DNA from: Ferrimonas gelatinilytica
Lineage (GTDB): Bacteria; Pseudomonadota; Gammaproteobacteria; Enterobacterales; Shewanellaceae
Direction of reading: 5' to 3'
Length of the DNA: 64,000 bases
Assembly (NCBI RefSeq): GCF_039544205.1
Contig: NZ_BAABLF010000013.1
Coordinates: 184,441-248,440 of the forward strand
This document shows positions 43,911 through 53,163 of this stretch, one piece after another; the first letter of the stretch is position 1; each line of letters begins with the position of its first letter. The notes under the pieces were generated by a model. The model did no database searches. It saw nothing but the letters and a program-made list of their open reading frames with translations, and was not told the DNA's origin. Position numbers and translations under genes: made by a program.

Positions 43911-45287
43911 ATGGCCCAGTTTTATTCCCCCAAGTCCAAGAAAACCAAGACCTTGCCACAAATTATCGAGGTCGAAGCCAGTGCGCTGGACCATCAGGGC
44001 AACGCCGTGGCAAGCCATGAGGGCAAAGTGATCTTCGTGCCCGGACTGCTGCCGGGAGAGTCGGCCCGGGTACAACTCGAGAAGAGCAAGCATCGTTTTG
44101 CCGAGGGAAAGGTGGTCAAACGCCTGCGGGATCATCCGCAGCGGGTCAAACCACACTGTTCCCATTTCGACCGCTGCGGCGGGTGCCAGTTGCAGTACGC
44201 CACGGCGCAGGCGCAGCGGGAGTGGAAGCAGGCGGCCCTGCTGACCCTGTTGAGCCACCGAGGCGGACAAAGTGAGTCCGAGATGACCAAGGGGCTGGCG
44301 GAGCCCTTGAGCGGCCCGCAGTGGCACTACCGTCGCCGCGCCCGGATTGGTGCCAGGGTGGTGCGAGGGCAACTGCTGTTGGGCTTCCGTCAGCGCGGCA
44401 GTAACCGACTGCTCGATATTGACCAGTGCCCGGTGCTGGCGGAACCGCTTAATGCCCTGCTGCCGAAACTTCGGCAGCAACTGGGCACAATGGCGTTGGC
44501 CGGTGATATTGGCCATGTCGACCTGGTCCTCGCTCACGAGGGGCCGGTGGTGGTCCTGCGCGTGCTGGCACCGGTGTCGAAAACCCAGCGCCGGGTGCTG
44601 AAAGAGTGGGCCGAGAAAGCGGGCTGCCAGCTGCTGCTGCACACCGATGAGGGCCTTGAGACCCTGACCGGTGCCGTGCCATCGGCGTTGCATTACGAGA
44701 TCGGCCAGACCGCATCCGGGGAGCCGCGGCCGATGCCGGCTTTTTTGCCCGGTGACTTTGTTCAGATCAACGACAGCGTTAACCGGCAGATGATCGATCA
44801 GGCGATCGAGTGGCTGCAGCCCCAACCGGAAGAGACCGGGTTGGATCTGTTCTGCGGTGGCGGGAACTTCAGCTTTGCCCTGGCTTCCCTGAGCAAGCAC
44901 CTGGTCGGAGTCGAGGGCGTTGCGTCCATGGTGGAACGGGCGTCGGCTCGCGCAACGGAGCTGGCGCTGACGAACTGCACGTTTTACTGCGCGGATCTCA
45001 ACGGGGATCTGCCCGATGAGGCCTGGGCGCAGAGGGTGGACTGGCTGCTGCTGGATCCGGCCCGGGCCGGGGCGTTCGGGGTGCTGCCCTGGATCCCCAA
45101 ACTGGCACCGAAGCGGATCCTCTACATCTCCTGTGATCCCATGAGTTTGGCCAAAGACGCCAGAGTGTTAACAGAGCAGGGCTATGAGATGATCCGGCTT
45201 GGTCTGGTCGACATGTTCCCGCATACTCACCACCTGGAGTCGATGGCGCTGTTTGTGCCGCGCTCCCGGGGCAAACGACGGGCGTAA
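43911..45287 (+). CDS. rlmD: 23S rRNA (uracil-1939-C5)-methyltransferase RlmD
   Basis: The 458-residue enzyme contains an N-terminal TRAM domain (about 15–72), the four-cysteine iron–sulfur site (HCSHFDRCGGCQLQY near residues 82–96 and QCPVL near 180), and a C-terminal SAM methyltransferase with LDLFCGGGNFSFALA, DWLLLDPARAG and the catalytic cysteine in YISCDPMSLA. E. coli RlmD (RumA) has the same plan. It diverges from barA and precedes relA by 76 bp, the order known from E. coli and Shewanella. Confidence 0.95.
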   Translation: MAQFYSPKSKKTKTLPQIIEVEASALDHQGNAVASHEGKVIFVPGLLPGESARVQLEKSKHRFAEGKVVKRLRDHPQRVKPHCSHFDRCGGCQLQYATAQAQREWKQAALLTLLSHRGGQSESEMTKGLAEPLSGPQWHYRRRARIGARVVRGQLLLGFRQRGSNRLLDIDQCPVLAEPLNALLPKLRQQLGTMALAGDIGHVDLVLAHEGPVVVLRVLAPVSKTQRRVLKEWAEKAGCQLLLHTDEGLETLTGAVPSALHYEIGQTASGEPRPMPAFLPGDFVQINDSVNRQMIDQAIEWLQPQPEETGLDLFCGGGNFSFALASLSKHLVGVEGVASMVERASARATELALTNCTFYCADLNGDLPDEAWAQRVDWLLLDPARAGAFGVLPWIPKLAPKRILYISCDPMSLAKDARVLTEQGYEMIRLGLVDMFPHTHHLESMALFVPRSRGKRRA

Positions 45288-45363
45288 GCCTGCCGAAGGG
45301 GCGACCTGGGGACAGCGTCATCGAGTTACGACAGGGGCGGCATCGGCAGGAGGGAGAAGCCAC

Positions 45364-47562
45364 ATGGTATCCGTACGTCACATACATTTTGGTCAAACAC
45401 CAACATCGCTGACGACCTGGCTTGAAGGGCTGGCGCTGTCGGACAAGCAGCGAGAGGCGCTGGCGGCCACCTGCCAGTATTGCCAGCGCTGCGAGTGTGA
45501 CGATGCCGACCGTGTCGAGTCGCTGATGCTGCGTGCCCGGGAGATGGTGGAGATCCTGCTGCCCCTGAACATGGATCTGGACACCTTGCGGGCCAGCGTG
45601 CTCTACGTGTTTGTTGATGAAGAGTTACTGCCGCTGGAGCAGCTTCAGGAGCAGCAAGGGGAGGGGCTGACGGCCCTGGTACAGTCGGTCCAGGTGATGG
45701 CGGCGATCCGCTCCTTGCGCAGCCGCAGCACCCCCGGCGAGGCGCAGATCGACAAACTGCGCAAGATGTTGCTGGCGATGGTGGAGGATGTCCGTGCCGT
45801 CGTGATCAAGCTGGCGGAGGCGGTGGTGCTGCTTCGGGAGGTGAAGGGGGCCGACGAAGAGACCCGGGTGATCCTGGCCCGGGAGGTCAGCGACATCCAT
45901 GCCCCCCTGGCCAATCGACTGGGGATCGGCCAGCTCAAGTGGGAGCTGGAAGATCTCGCCTTTCGCTACCTGCACCCGAAGACCTACAAAGAGATCGCCC
46001 GCTGGCTTGATGGCAAGCGTATCGACCGGGAAACCTACATTGATAACTTCGTTTCCACCCTTCAGGCAGCTCTGGACAAGGACGGGATCCGGGCGGAGGT
46101 GTCCGGCCGGCCGAAGCATATCTACAGCATCTGGCGCAAGATGCAGAAGAAGAACCTCAGCTTCGAGGAGCTGTTCGATGTGCGCGCCGTGCGCATCATT
46201 GCCGACCGTCTGCAGGACTGCTATGGCGCGTTGGGGATGGTGCACAGCCTTTGGCACCACCTGCCCAACGAGTTCGATGACTATGTCGCGACACCCAAAT
46301 CCAACGGTTACCAGTCGATCCACACGGTGGTGATGGGGCCGCAGGGGAAGACCGTGGAGATCCAGATCCGTACTTGGCAGATGCATGAGGATGCGGAGCT
46401 CGGGGTCGCTGCCCACTGGAAGTACAAGGAGGGCAGCACCGGCAAGGCTGGCGGTTTCGAAGAGAAGATCAACTGGCTGCGCAAGATCCTGGCGTGGCAG
46501 GATGACGTGGTGGAGTCCGGTAACCTGGTGGAGGAGATCCGCTCCCAGGTGTTCGAGGACCGCGTCTATGTGTTCACCCCCCGCGGTGATGTGATCGACC
46601 TGCCCGTCGGCAGTACGGTGCTGGATTTCGCCTACTACATCCACTCCCAGGTGGGGCACCGTTGCATCGGCGCCAAGATTGATGGGCGCATTGTCACCTT
46701 TACCACCCTCGTCGAGACGGGGCAGCGGGTGGAGATCCTCACCAGCAAAGAGCCGAACCCCAAGCGAGACTGGCTCAATCCCAATGCCGGCTTCATCAAG
46801 ACCAGCCGTGCCAGAGGCAAGATACAGGCCTGGTTCAAGTCCCAGGCCAAGGAGAAAAACGCGGCCGCCGGTCGGGAGATGCTCGAAGCGGAGCTGGCCA
46901 AAAAGGATCTGAGCCTGAGTGACGCCCAAGGGGCGGTCAAGCGATTCAATATGCACAGCTTTGACGACCTGCTGGCGGCGATTGGCGGGGGGGATGTGCG
47001 GCTGTCCCAGGTGATTAACCACCTGCAGAGCAAGCTCGGACGACACGAATTCGACGAGCAGCAGGCGATGGAGGAGCTGCTGGCCAAGCCCGCGCCGAGT
47101 CATAAGGCGAAAAGTTCCGGTCAGGTGGAGGTCAATGGGGTCGGCAACCTGCTGACCCATATCGCCAACTGCTGTCAGCCGCTGCCCGGCGACGATATTC
47201 AGGGGTACATCACCCGGGGGAAAGGGGTCTCCGTGCATCGTGACGGTTGTGATCAGCTTGCTCACCTGCTGGAGCGCCACCCGGAGCGGGTGGTGGACGT
47301 GGTTTGGGGGGGCAGCCACTCCGGCGGGTTCAACGCCACGGTTCGGCTGTTGGCCAATGATCGGGCCGGGCTGCTTCGGGATGTCACCACGGTGCTGGCC
47401 AACGAAAAGTCCAACGTGGTGGAGATGAGCAGTCACTCCGATGAGAAGCAGAACACCGCCGCCATTGAGTTGAAGATGGAACTCTACAACATGACTTCCT
47501 TGTCCCGGATCCTGGCCCGCCTGGGTCAGATCAACGGCGTAATCGAAGTGAGGCGGGTGTAA
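45364..47562 (+). CDS. relA: GTP pyrophosphokinase RelA
   Basis: A 732-residue ribosome-associated (p)ppGpp synthetase responding to uncharged tRNA. The N-terminal hydrolase-like domain lacks the HD pair, so it should not degrade ppGpp. The synthetase domain (about 230–370) has GRPKHIYSIWRKM, DVRAVRIIA, EFDDYVATPKSNGYQSIHT with the EFDD signature of RelA rather than the RFKD of SpoT, and VEIQIRTWQMHEDAELGVAAHWKYKE. TGS (FTPRGDVIDLPVGSTVLDFAYYIHS), the CC/zinc-finger region (HIANCCQPLPGDDIQGYITRG) and ACT complete it. ATG 45364 matches the E. coli start MVxVR. It overlaps mazG by one base. Confidence 0.96.
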   Translation: MVSVRHIHFGQTPTSLTTWLEGLALSDKQREALAATCQYCQRCECDDADRVESLMLRAREMVEILLPLNMDLDTLRASVLYVFVDEELLPLEQLQEQQGEGLTALVQSVQVMAAIRSLRSRSTPGEAQIDKLRKMLLAMVEDVRAVVIKLAEAVVLLREVKGADEETRVILAREVSDIHAPLANRLGIGQLKWELEDLAFRYLHPKTYKEIARWLDGKRIDRETYIDNFVSTLQAALDKDGIRAEVSGRPKHIYSIWRKMQKKNLSFEELFDVRAVRIIADRLQDCYGALGMVHSLWHHLPNEFDDYVATPKSNGYQSIHTVVMGPQGKTVEIQIRTWQMHEDAELGVAAHWKYKEGSTGKAGGFEEKINWLRKILAWQDDVVESGNLVEEIRSQVFEDRVYVFTPRGDVIDLPVGSTVLDFAYYIHSQVGHRCIGAKIDGRIVTFTTLVETGQRVEILTSKEPNPKRDWLNPNAGFIKTSRARGKIQAWFKSQAKEKNAAAGREMLEAELAKKDLSLSDAQGAVKRFNMHSFDDLLAAIGGGDVRLSQVINHLQSKLGRHEFDEQQAMEELLAKPAPSHKAKSSGQVEVNGVGNLLTHIANCCQPLPGDDIQGYITRGKGVSVHRDGCDQLAHLLERHPERVVDVVWGGSHSGGFNATVRLLANDRAGLLRDVTTVLANEKSNVVEMSSHSDEKQNTAAIELKMELYNMTSLSRILARLGQINGVIEVRRV

Positions 47563-48371
47563 TGGGCGGTAACCCAGGCTCTGTTGAGCGTCTGCTCAAG
47601 ATCATGGCGCGGCTGCGGGACCCCAACGGGGGATGCCCCTGGGATCGCCGCCAAACCTACGCCACCATAGTGCCCCACACCCTGGAGGAAGCCTACGAGG
47701 TGGCGGATGCCATCGAGCGGCAAGACTTCGATGATCTGCCGGATGAGTTGGGCGACCTGCTGTTCCAGGTGGTCTTCTACGCCCAGCTGGGCCAGGAGGA
47801 GGGGCGATTCGACTTCGGCGAGGTGGTACAGCGCATCTGCGACAAGTTAGAACGCCGGCACCCCCATGTTTTCGGGGCCCAGAGCGATAGCGCGTTCCTG
47901 GACGAGGCGGCATTGACCACCGAGTGGGAGCGGCGCAAGGCCAGCGAGCGGGCAAAGAAAGCCCGAACCGGGATACTGGCGGATGTGCCCACCGCTTTGC
48001 CGGCCCTATCCCGCAGCGTCAAGTTGCAAAAACGCGCCGCCCGTGTGGGCTTTGACTGGGACAACTTGGCGCCGGTGGCCGGGAAAATCAGCGAGGAACT
48101 CGACGAGGTGCTGGAGGCGGTGCAGGAAGACGAGTCGCAACAGCGTGTCCAGGAGGAGCTGGGGGATCTGCTCTTCGCGGTTACCAACCTGGCCCGTCAC
48201 CTAAACGTGGATCCCGAGCAGGCGTTGCGCCTGGCCAACCAGAAGTTTGAGCACCGTTTTAACGGGGTAGAGCAGCGCTGTCAGCAGGCCCAGTTGCCGC
48301 TCAAGGAGGCGGGTATGGCACAGCTGGAAGCGTTTTGGCAGGAGATAAAAAGGGCGGAAAAGGGGGGCTGA
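47562..48371 (+). CDS. mazG: Nucleoside triphosphate pyrophosphohydrolase MazG
   Basis: A 269-residue protein with two MazG domains (about 10–115 and 165–255). The first has LRDPNGGCPWDRRQTYATIVPHTLEEAYEVADAI and DELGDLLFQVVFYAQL with the EExxE…ExxD metal acids; the second has KISEELDEVLEA and EELGDLLFAVTNLARH. It hydrolyses NTPs and, in E. coli, lowers ppGpp during starvation; its overlap with relA fits that link. No mazEF lies between relA and mazG here, unlike E. coli. Confidence 0.95.
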   Translation: MGGNPGSVERLLKIMARLRDPNGGCPWDRRQTYATIVPHTLEEAYEVADAIERQDFDDLPDELGDLLFQVVFYAQLGQEEGRFDFGEVVQRICDKLERRHPHVFGAQSDSAFLDEAALTTEWERRKASERAKKARTGILADVPTALPALSRSVKLQKRAARVGFDWDNLAPVAGKISEELDEVLEAVQEDESQQRVQEELGDLLFAVTNLARHLNVDPEQALRLANQKFEHRFNGVEQRCQQAQLPLKEAGMAQLEAFWQEIKRAEKGG

Positions 48372-48387
48372 AGCTGCCCTGTCACGA

Positions 48388-48416
48388 TTGTCCCCAATGT
48401 GGTTTTTGGGTAGAAT
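48388..48416 (+). promoter_or_regulatory. Promoter of pyrG with a C-run start region
   Basis: TTGTCC (48388–48393) and TAGAAT (48411–48416) are spaced 17 bp. The predicted start falls in or next to CCCCC at 48420–48425, and GGGGG follows nine bases later, so a transcript beginning in the C-run would carry a 5' hairpin. The leader to pyrG is about 80 bases. Confidence 0.6.
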
Positions 48417-48504
48417 AATCCCCCGTCCTAAAGGGGGTCGAATTACCTGCTATAACCTTGGTAAATCGGCCTGCTTTTAAAATCCCAAATTTCTCAGGTT
48501 CAGC

Positions 48505-50142
48505 ATGACTACAAACTATATCTTCGTTACGGGCGGGGTGGTTTCCTCGTTGGGGAAAGGTATTGCCGCCGCGTCCGTGGCCGCATTGCTGGAGGCGCGT
48601 GGCCTCAATGTCACCATGATGAAACTGGATCCTTACATCAACCTGGATCCGGGCACCATGAGCCCGACTCAGCACGGGGAAGTGTTTGTGACCGAAGACG
48701 GCGCGGAGACCGATCTGGACCTGGGTCACTATGAGCGCTTCATCCGTACCAAGATGAGCCAGCGCAACAACTTTACCACTGGCCGGATCTACTCCGATGT
48801 CCTGCGCAAAGAGCGCCGCGGTGACTACCTGGGCGCCACCATCCAGGTGATCCCCCACATCACTAACGCCATCAAGGAGCGGGTACTGGCCGGTGCCGAA
48901 GGGCATGACGTGGCCATCGTCGAGGTGGGCGGCACCGTCGGTGATATCGAGTCCCTGCCGTTTCTCGAGGCCCTGCGTCAGCTGGCGGTCGAACTCGGCC
49001 GTGAGCGTGCCATGTTCATGCACCTGACGCTGGTCCCTTACCTGGCCGCGGCGGGCGAAGTAAAAACTAAGCCGACCCAGCACTCCGTTAAGGAGCTGCT
49101 CTCCATCGGGATCCAGCCGGATGTCCTGGTGTGCCGTTCCGATCGTGCGATCCCCGCCAACGAGCGTAAGAAGATCGCCCTGTTCTGTAACGTGCCGGAG
49201 CGGGCGGTGATCTCCATGAAGGATGTGGACAGCATCTACAAGATCCCGGCGCTGCTGAAATCCCAGGGCCTGGATGAGACCTTCGTTCAGCGCTTCGGCC
49301 TAAGCTGTCCGGAAGCGGATCTGACCGAGTGGGAGCAGGTGATCTACCAGGAGGCCAATCCCGTCGGAGAGGTCACCATAGGTATGGTGGGCAAGTACGT
49401 TGAGCTGCCGGATGCCTACAAGTCGGTGAACGAAGCGCTCAAGCACGCGGGTCTGAAGACCCGTCAGCAGGTCAACATCAAGTATGTGGACTCCCAGGAC
49501 TTGGAGTCCCGCGGTGTCGAAGCCCTGGAGGGGCTGGACGGTATCCTGGTACCCGGCGGATTCGGTGAGCGTGGCGTTGAAGGGAAGATCCTGGCGGCCC
49601 AATACGCCCGGGAGAACAACCTGCCCTACTTCGGGATCTGCCTGGGGATGCAGGTGGCGCTGATCGAGTACGCACGCAACGTGGCCGGCCTTACGGGCGC
49701 CCACTCCAGTGAGTTCGACCCGACAACCGAATATCCGGTAGTGGGGCTGATCACTGAGTGGCTGGATAAGGACGGCAAGGTTGAGGAGCGCACCGAAGAG
49801 TCGGACCTCGGTGGCACCATGCGCCTGGGAGCACAGCTGTGTCACCTGGTCAAAGGCTCCAAGGCCCGTGAACTCTACAACAGCGACACCTGTGTTGAAC
49901 GTCACCGTCATCGTTACGAAGTGAACAACAACTTCCGCAAGCCGCTTGAGAAAGCGGGACTGGTTTTCTCCGGACTCTCTGCGGACAAAAAGCTGGTAGA
50001 GATGATTGAGATACCCAGCCACCCGTTCTTCGTGGCCGGTCAGTTCCACCCGGAATTTACCTCCACCCCCCGGGATGGCCATCCGCTGTTCGAAGGCTTT
50101 GTGAAAGCGGCCGGCGAACACGCCAAGGGCGAGTTAAAGTAA
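48505..50142 (+). CDS. pyrG: CTP synthase PyrG
   Basis: A 545-residue enzyme aminating UTP to CTP with glutamine. The synthetase domain begins YIFVTGGVVSSLGKGIAAASVA (ATP-binding) with LDPYINLDPGTMSPTQHGEVFVTEDGAETDLDLGHYERF; the class I glutaminase domain has PYFGICLGMQVALIEYARN with the nucleophile cysteine, and HPEFTSTPRDGHPLF with the catalytic H-x-E. Length equals the E. coli enzyme (545). It is followed by a terminator and eno. Confidence 0.98.
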   Translation: MTTNYIFVTGGVVSSLGKGIAAASVAALLEARGLNVTMMKLDPYINLDPGTMSPTQHGEVFVTEDGAETDLDLGHYERFIRTKMSQRNNFTTGRIYSDVLRKERRGDYLGATIQVIPHITNAIKERVLAGAEGHDVAIVEVGGTVGDIESLPFLEALRQLAVELGRERAMFMHLTLVPYLAAAGEVKTKPTQHSVKELLSIGIQPDVLVCRSDRAIPANERKKIALFCNVPERAVISMKDVDSIYKIPALLKSQGLDETFVQRFGLSCPEADLTEWEQVIYQEANPVGEVTIGMVGKYVELPDAYKSVNEALKHAGLKTRQQVNIKYVDSQDLESRGVEALEGLDGILVPGGFGERGVEGKILAAQYARENNLPYFGICLGMQVALIEYARNVAGLTGAHSSEFDPTTEYPVVGLITEWLDKDGKVEERTEESDLGGTMRLGAQLCHLVKGSKARELYNSDTCVERHRHRYEVNNNFRKPLEKAGLVFSGLSADKKLVEMIEIPSHPFFVAGQFHPEFTSTPRDGHPLFEGFVKAAGEHAKGELK

Positions 50143-50153
50143 TTTGATTCAGA

Positions 50154-50188
50154 AAAGCCGGGCCTTGGGTGCCCGGCTTTCTTGTTTT
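50154..50188 (+). terminator. Terminator between pyrG and eno
   Basis: AAAGCCGGGC (50154–50163) and GCCCGGCTTT (50171–50180) form a 10-bp stem with a 7-base loop, followed by CTTGTTTT. Since eno starts only 22 bases later, some read-through may feed eno. Confidence 0.88.
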
Positions 50189-50210
50189 AAGGAAAACTGA
50201 GGAAACTATC

Positions 50211-51506
50211 ATGGCGAACATCATTAAAGTTTTGGGCCGCGAGGTGATGGACTCTCGCGGAAACCCCACCGTGGAAGCCGAGGTGCATCTTGAAGGGGGC
50301 TATGTCGGTATGGCATGTGCGCCCTCCGGCGCCTCCACGGGGACCCGCGAAGCGCTGGAACTGCGTGATGGCGACAAGTCCCGTTACCTGGGCAAGGGCG
50401 TCCTCAAAGCGGTAGCCAACGTGAACGAACTGATCGGCCCGGCATTGATGGGCAAGGATGCGCTGGCGCAGCGTGAGATCGACCAGATCATGATCGATCT
50501 GGATGGCACTGAGAACAAAGACAAGCTGGGCGCCAATGCCATCCTCGCGGTCTCCCTGGCCAACGCCAAGGCTGCTGCCGCTGCCAAGGGGATGCCCCTC
50601 TACGCGCACATCGCCGAGCTCAACGGCACCCCGGGGGTCTACTCCATGCCGCTGCCGATGATGAACATCCTCAACGGCGGTGAGCACGCCGACAACAACG
50701 TCGACATCCAGGAGTTCATGATCCAGCCGGTCTCCGCGCCGACCTTCCGCGAAGGCCTGCGTATGGGGGCGGAGATCTTCCATGCGCTGAAGAAGGTGCT
50801 GTCCGCCAAGGGACTGAACACCGCTGTGGGTGACGAGGGTGGCTTCGCACCGAACCTGGCATCCAACGCCGATGCGCTGGCGGTGATCAAGGAGGCGGTA
50901 GAAGCCGCCGGTTATACCCTGGGCAGCGATGTGACCCTGGCGATGGACTGCGCCGCCTCCGAGTTCTACGTTGATGGCCAGTACAACCTCAAGGGCGAAG
51001 GGAAAGTTTTTGATGCCAAGGGGTTCTCCGATTACCTGGCGCAGCTGTGCGAGCAGTACCCCATCATCTCCATTGAGGATGGCCTGGATGAGTCCGACTG
51101 GGATGGCTGGGCTTACCAGACTCAGATCCTGGGGGATAAGATCCAGCTGGTGGGTGACGATCTCTTCGTGACCAACACCAAGATCCTCAAGCGCGGCATC
51201 GATAACAAGATCGCCAATTCCATCCTGATCAAGTTCAACCAGATCGGTTCTTTGACCGAGACCCTGGAAGCGATCAAGATGGCCAAGGATGCCGGTTTCA
51301 CCGCGGTCATCTCGCACCGCTCCGGTGAGACCGAGGATGCCACCATCGCCGATCTGGCAGTGGGCACCGCCGCTGGCCAGATCAAGACCGGCTCCCTGTG
51401 TCGCTCCGACCGGGTTGCCAAGTACAACCAGTTGCTGCGTATCGAAGAGCAGCTGGGCGATAAGGCCCCTTACCGCGGCCGTGCCGAGGTGAACGGCCAG
51501 GGCTGA
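50211..51506 (+). CDS. eno: Enolase
   Basis: The 431-residue glycolytic enzyme interconverts 2-phosphoglycerate and PEP and is also a part of the RNA degradosome in relatives. MDSRGNPTVEAEV, APSGASTGTREALELRDGD, NILNGGEHADNNVDIQEFMI, GDEGGFAPNL, SIEDGLDESDWDGWA, and SHRSGETEDATIADLAVG are all intact, with the catalytic lysine in LIKFNQIGSLTET. ATG 50211 follows GAGGAAAC. It has its own terminator downstream. Confidence 0.98.
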   Translation: MANIIKVLGREVMDSRGNPTVEAEVHLEGGYVGMACAPSGASTGTREALELRDGDKSRYLGKGVLKAVANVNELIGPALMGKDALAQREIDQIMIDLDGTENKDKLGANAILAVSLANAKAAAAAKGMPLYAHIAELNGTPGVYSMPLPMMNILNGGEHADNNVDIQEFMIQPVSAPTFREGLRMGAEIFHALKKVLSAKGLNTAVGDEGGFAPNLASNADALAVIKEAVEAAGYTLGSDVTLAMDCAASEFYVDGQYNLKGEGKVFDAKGFSDYLAQLCEQYPIISIEDGLDESDWDGWAYQTQILGDKIQLVGDDLFVTNTKILKRGIDNKIANSILIKFNQIGSLTETLEAIKMAKDAGFTAVISHRSGETEDATIADLAVGTAAGQIKTGSLCRSDRVAKYNQLLRIEEQLGDKAPYRGRAEVNGQG

Positions 51507-51524
51507 TCCCACCCGCCGTAATAG

Positions 51525-51548
51525 AGGCCGCCCTAGGGCGGCCTTTTT
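51525..51548 (+). terminator. Rho-independent terminator after eno
   Basis: AGGCCGCCC (51525–51533) and GGGCGGCCT (51536–51544) pair perfectly around a TA loop and are followed by TTTTT. Confidence 0.92.
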
Positions 51549-51670
51549 GATGGTCATCAGCATGGGGCAGCGGTGTCGTATCCGATATTTGTCGAGATAA
51601 GCCGGTGAATCCCTTTTCTTTTCCTTTTGCTTGGGCCAAGATCTCGCTATTCCAAACTGAGGCGAGCGCG

Positions 51671-51955
51671 ATGCGGATCCTACTGGTTCTGTGCATTTTG
51701 CTGCTGGGTGCACTGCAATACCGCCTTTGGTGGGGCAACAACAGCCTCAAAGAGGTGGTGCGACTCAACGAGCAGATCCAACGACAACAGCAGGGCAATA
51801 CTGAACTGCAGCAGAGAAATGAGCTGCTGCGTCACGAGATCGAAGATCTCCGTGATGGCTTGGATGCGGTCGAGGAGCGCGCCCGCCACGAGCTGGGGAT
51901 GATCCGTCCGGATGAACAGTTCTACCGCGTGATCCGCCGCTCATCACAACCTTGA
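51671..51955 (+). CDS. ftsB: Cell division protein FtsB
   Basis: A 94-residue bitopic membrane protein of the FtsQBL subcomplex. A short cytoplasmic start leads to one membrane segment (ILLVLCILLLGALQYRLWWG, about 3–22), a periplasmic coiled coil (EVVRLNEQIQRQQQGNTELQQRNELLRHEIEDL), and the ERARHELGMIRPDEQFYRV segment that binds FtsQ. The frame is open upstream to 51605, but the ATG at 51671 gives the family length. It starts the run ftsB-ispD-ispF-truD/surE-pcm-nlpD-rpoS, as in E. coli. Confidence 0.93.
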   Translation: MRILLVLCILLLGALQYRLWWGNNSLKEVVRLNEQIQRQQQGNTELQQRNELLRHEIEDLRDGLDAVEERARHELGMIRPDEQFYRVIRRSSQP

Positions 51956-51991
51956 ATTTGGTAAGCCTGAGTTCCCTAACCTGGAGTCGAG

Positions 51992-52675
51992 ATGTCGCTG
52001 GATCCTAACCTCCCCGTCATTGCGGTGGTGCCCGCTGCCGGGGTGGGAAAACGCATGGGAGAGGCCCTGCCTAAGCAGTACCTGCCGTTGAAGGGGCGCC
52101 CCATTCTCTCCCACACTCTCTCTCGCCTGCTGCAGCATCCGGCCATTACTCGGGTGGTCGTGGCGTTGGGACCGGAGGATGGGTATTTCGATGACCTCCC
52201 GGAGTCCCGTCACCCGAAGCTGACCCGGGTTATTGGCGGCAGTGAGCGTGCCGACTCGGTTCTACGGGCGTTGGAGACCATCGAGGAGGAGGGTGCCTGG
52301 GCCCTGGTTCACGATGCGGCCCGGCCCTGCCTGAGTGACGAGGATATCGCCCTGCTGTTGCATCAGTGCGGTGACCAAGGGGCACTGCTGGCCGCGCCGG
52401 TCAGGGATACCATGAAGCGTGCCGATGCCCATGGGCGGGTCGATCACACGGTCGAGCGTGCCGCGCTTTGGCACGCCCTGACGCCACAACTGTTCCCGGC
52501 GCAGGCGTTGCGAGATGCCTTGCGACAGGCAAAGGCGTCCGGTGCCGAGATCACCGATGAGTCCTCTGCCATGGAGCGGCTCGGCTGGAAACCTATCCTG
52601 GTTCCCGGTCGGGTGGATAATATCAAAGTGACCCATCCGGACGACCTGCGTCTGGCGGCCCTGTTTTTAGCCTGA
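51992..52675 (+). CDS. ispD: 2-C-methyl-D-erythritol 4-phosphate cytidylyltransferase IspD
   Basis: The 227-residue enzyme couples methylerythritol phosphate to CTP in the MEP isoprenoid pathway. The CTP-binding signature AVVPAAGVGKRMGEALPKQYL lies at residues 11–31, VHDAARPCLS near 108 and DESSAMERLGWKPILVPGRVDNIKVTHPDDL toward the end. It lies 36 bp after ftsB and 14 bp before ispF, the next-but-one pathway gene. The two are separate here, not fused as in some proteobacteria. Confidence 0.97.
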   Translation: MSLDPNLPVIAVVPAAGVGKRMGEALPKQYLPLKGRPILSHTLSRLLQHPAITRVVVALGPEDGYFDDLPESRHPKLTRVIGGSERADSVLRALETIEEEGAWALVHDAARPCLSDEDIALLLHQCGDQGALLAAPVRDTMKRADAHGRVDHTVERAALWHALTPQLFPAQALRDALRQAKASGAEITDESSAMERLGWKPILVPGRVDNIKVTHPDDLRLAALFLA

Positions 52676-52689
52676 GGGAGGGCGTAGAG

Positions 52690-53163
52690 ATGCGAATTGG
52701 ACACGGTTTTGATGTGCATAAGTTTGGCGGCGAGGGGCCAGTGATCCTCGGAGGTGTTGCGGTGCCCTATGAACAGGGACTGCTGGCTCACTCTGACGGC
52801 GATGTCGTGCTGCACGCGGTCAGTGATGCCCTGCTCGGCGCCTTGGCCCTCGGGGATATTGGCCACCATTTCCCGGATACGGATCCCGCCTTCAAGGGGG
52901 CGGACAGTCGGGAGTTGCTTCGCCACTGCTTTGTCCAGGTTGAGTCGCGGGGTTACCGCATTGGAAACCTGGATGTTACCGTCATCGCCCAGGCTCCGAA
53001 GATGGCACCCCATATCGAGGCGATGCGCGCCAATCTGGCGCAGGATCTGAACACCGAGGTTGCCAACATCAATGTGAAGGCAACCACCACAGAAAAACTG
53101 GGCTTTACCGGCCGTAAAGAGGGGATCGCCACCGAAGCGGTGGTACTGCTACGCAATGACTGA
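52690..53163 (+). CDS. ispF: 2-C-methyl-D-erythritol 2,4-cyclodiphosphate synthase IspF
   Basis: A 157-residue trimeric enzyme of the MEP pathway. The zinc ligands are in RIGHGFDVHKF (Asp8 and His10 type) and a histidine in LLAHSDGDVVLHAVSDALLGA; GDIGHHFPDTDP and KATTTEKLGFTGRKEGIA complete the CDP-binding site. Length equals the family norm. Its end overlaps the truD start by eight bases. Confidence 0.97.
   Translation: MRIGHGFDVHKFGGEGPVILGGVAVPYEQGLLAHSDGDVVLHAVSDALLGALALGDIGHHFPDTDPAFKGADSRELLRHCFVQVESRGYRIGNLDVTVIAQAPKMAPHIEAMRANLAQDLNTEVANINVKATTTEKLGFTGRKEGIATEAVVLLRND

Noticed and set aside
45625..47436. 603-codon open frame antisense to relA
   Set aside because: RelA on the plus strand is complete and matches its family end to end; the antisense frame has no recognisable motif and reflects high-GC codon bias.
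50187..51713. 508-codon open frame antisense to eno
   Set aside because: It mirrors the enolase gene and its terminator; no motif or ribosome site supports it.
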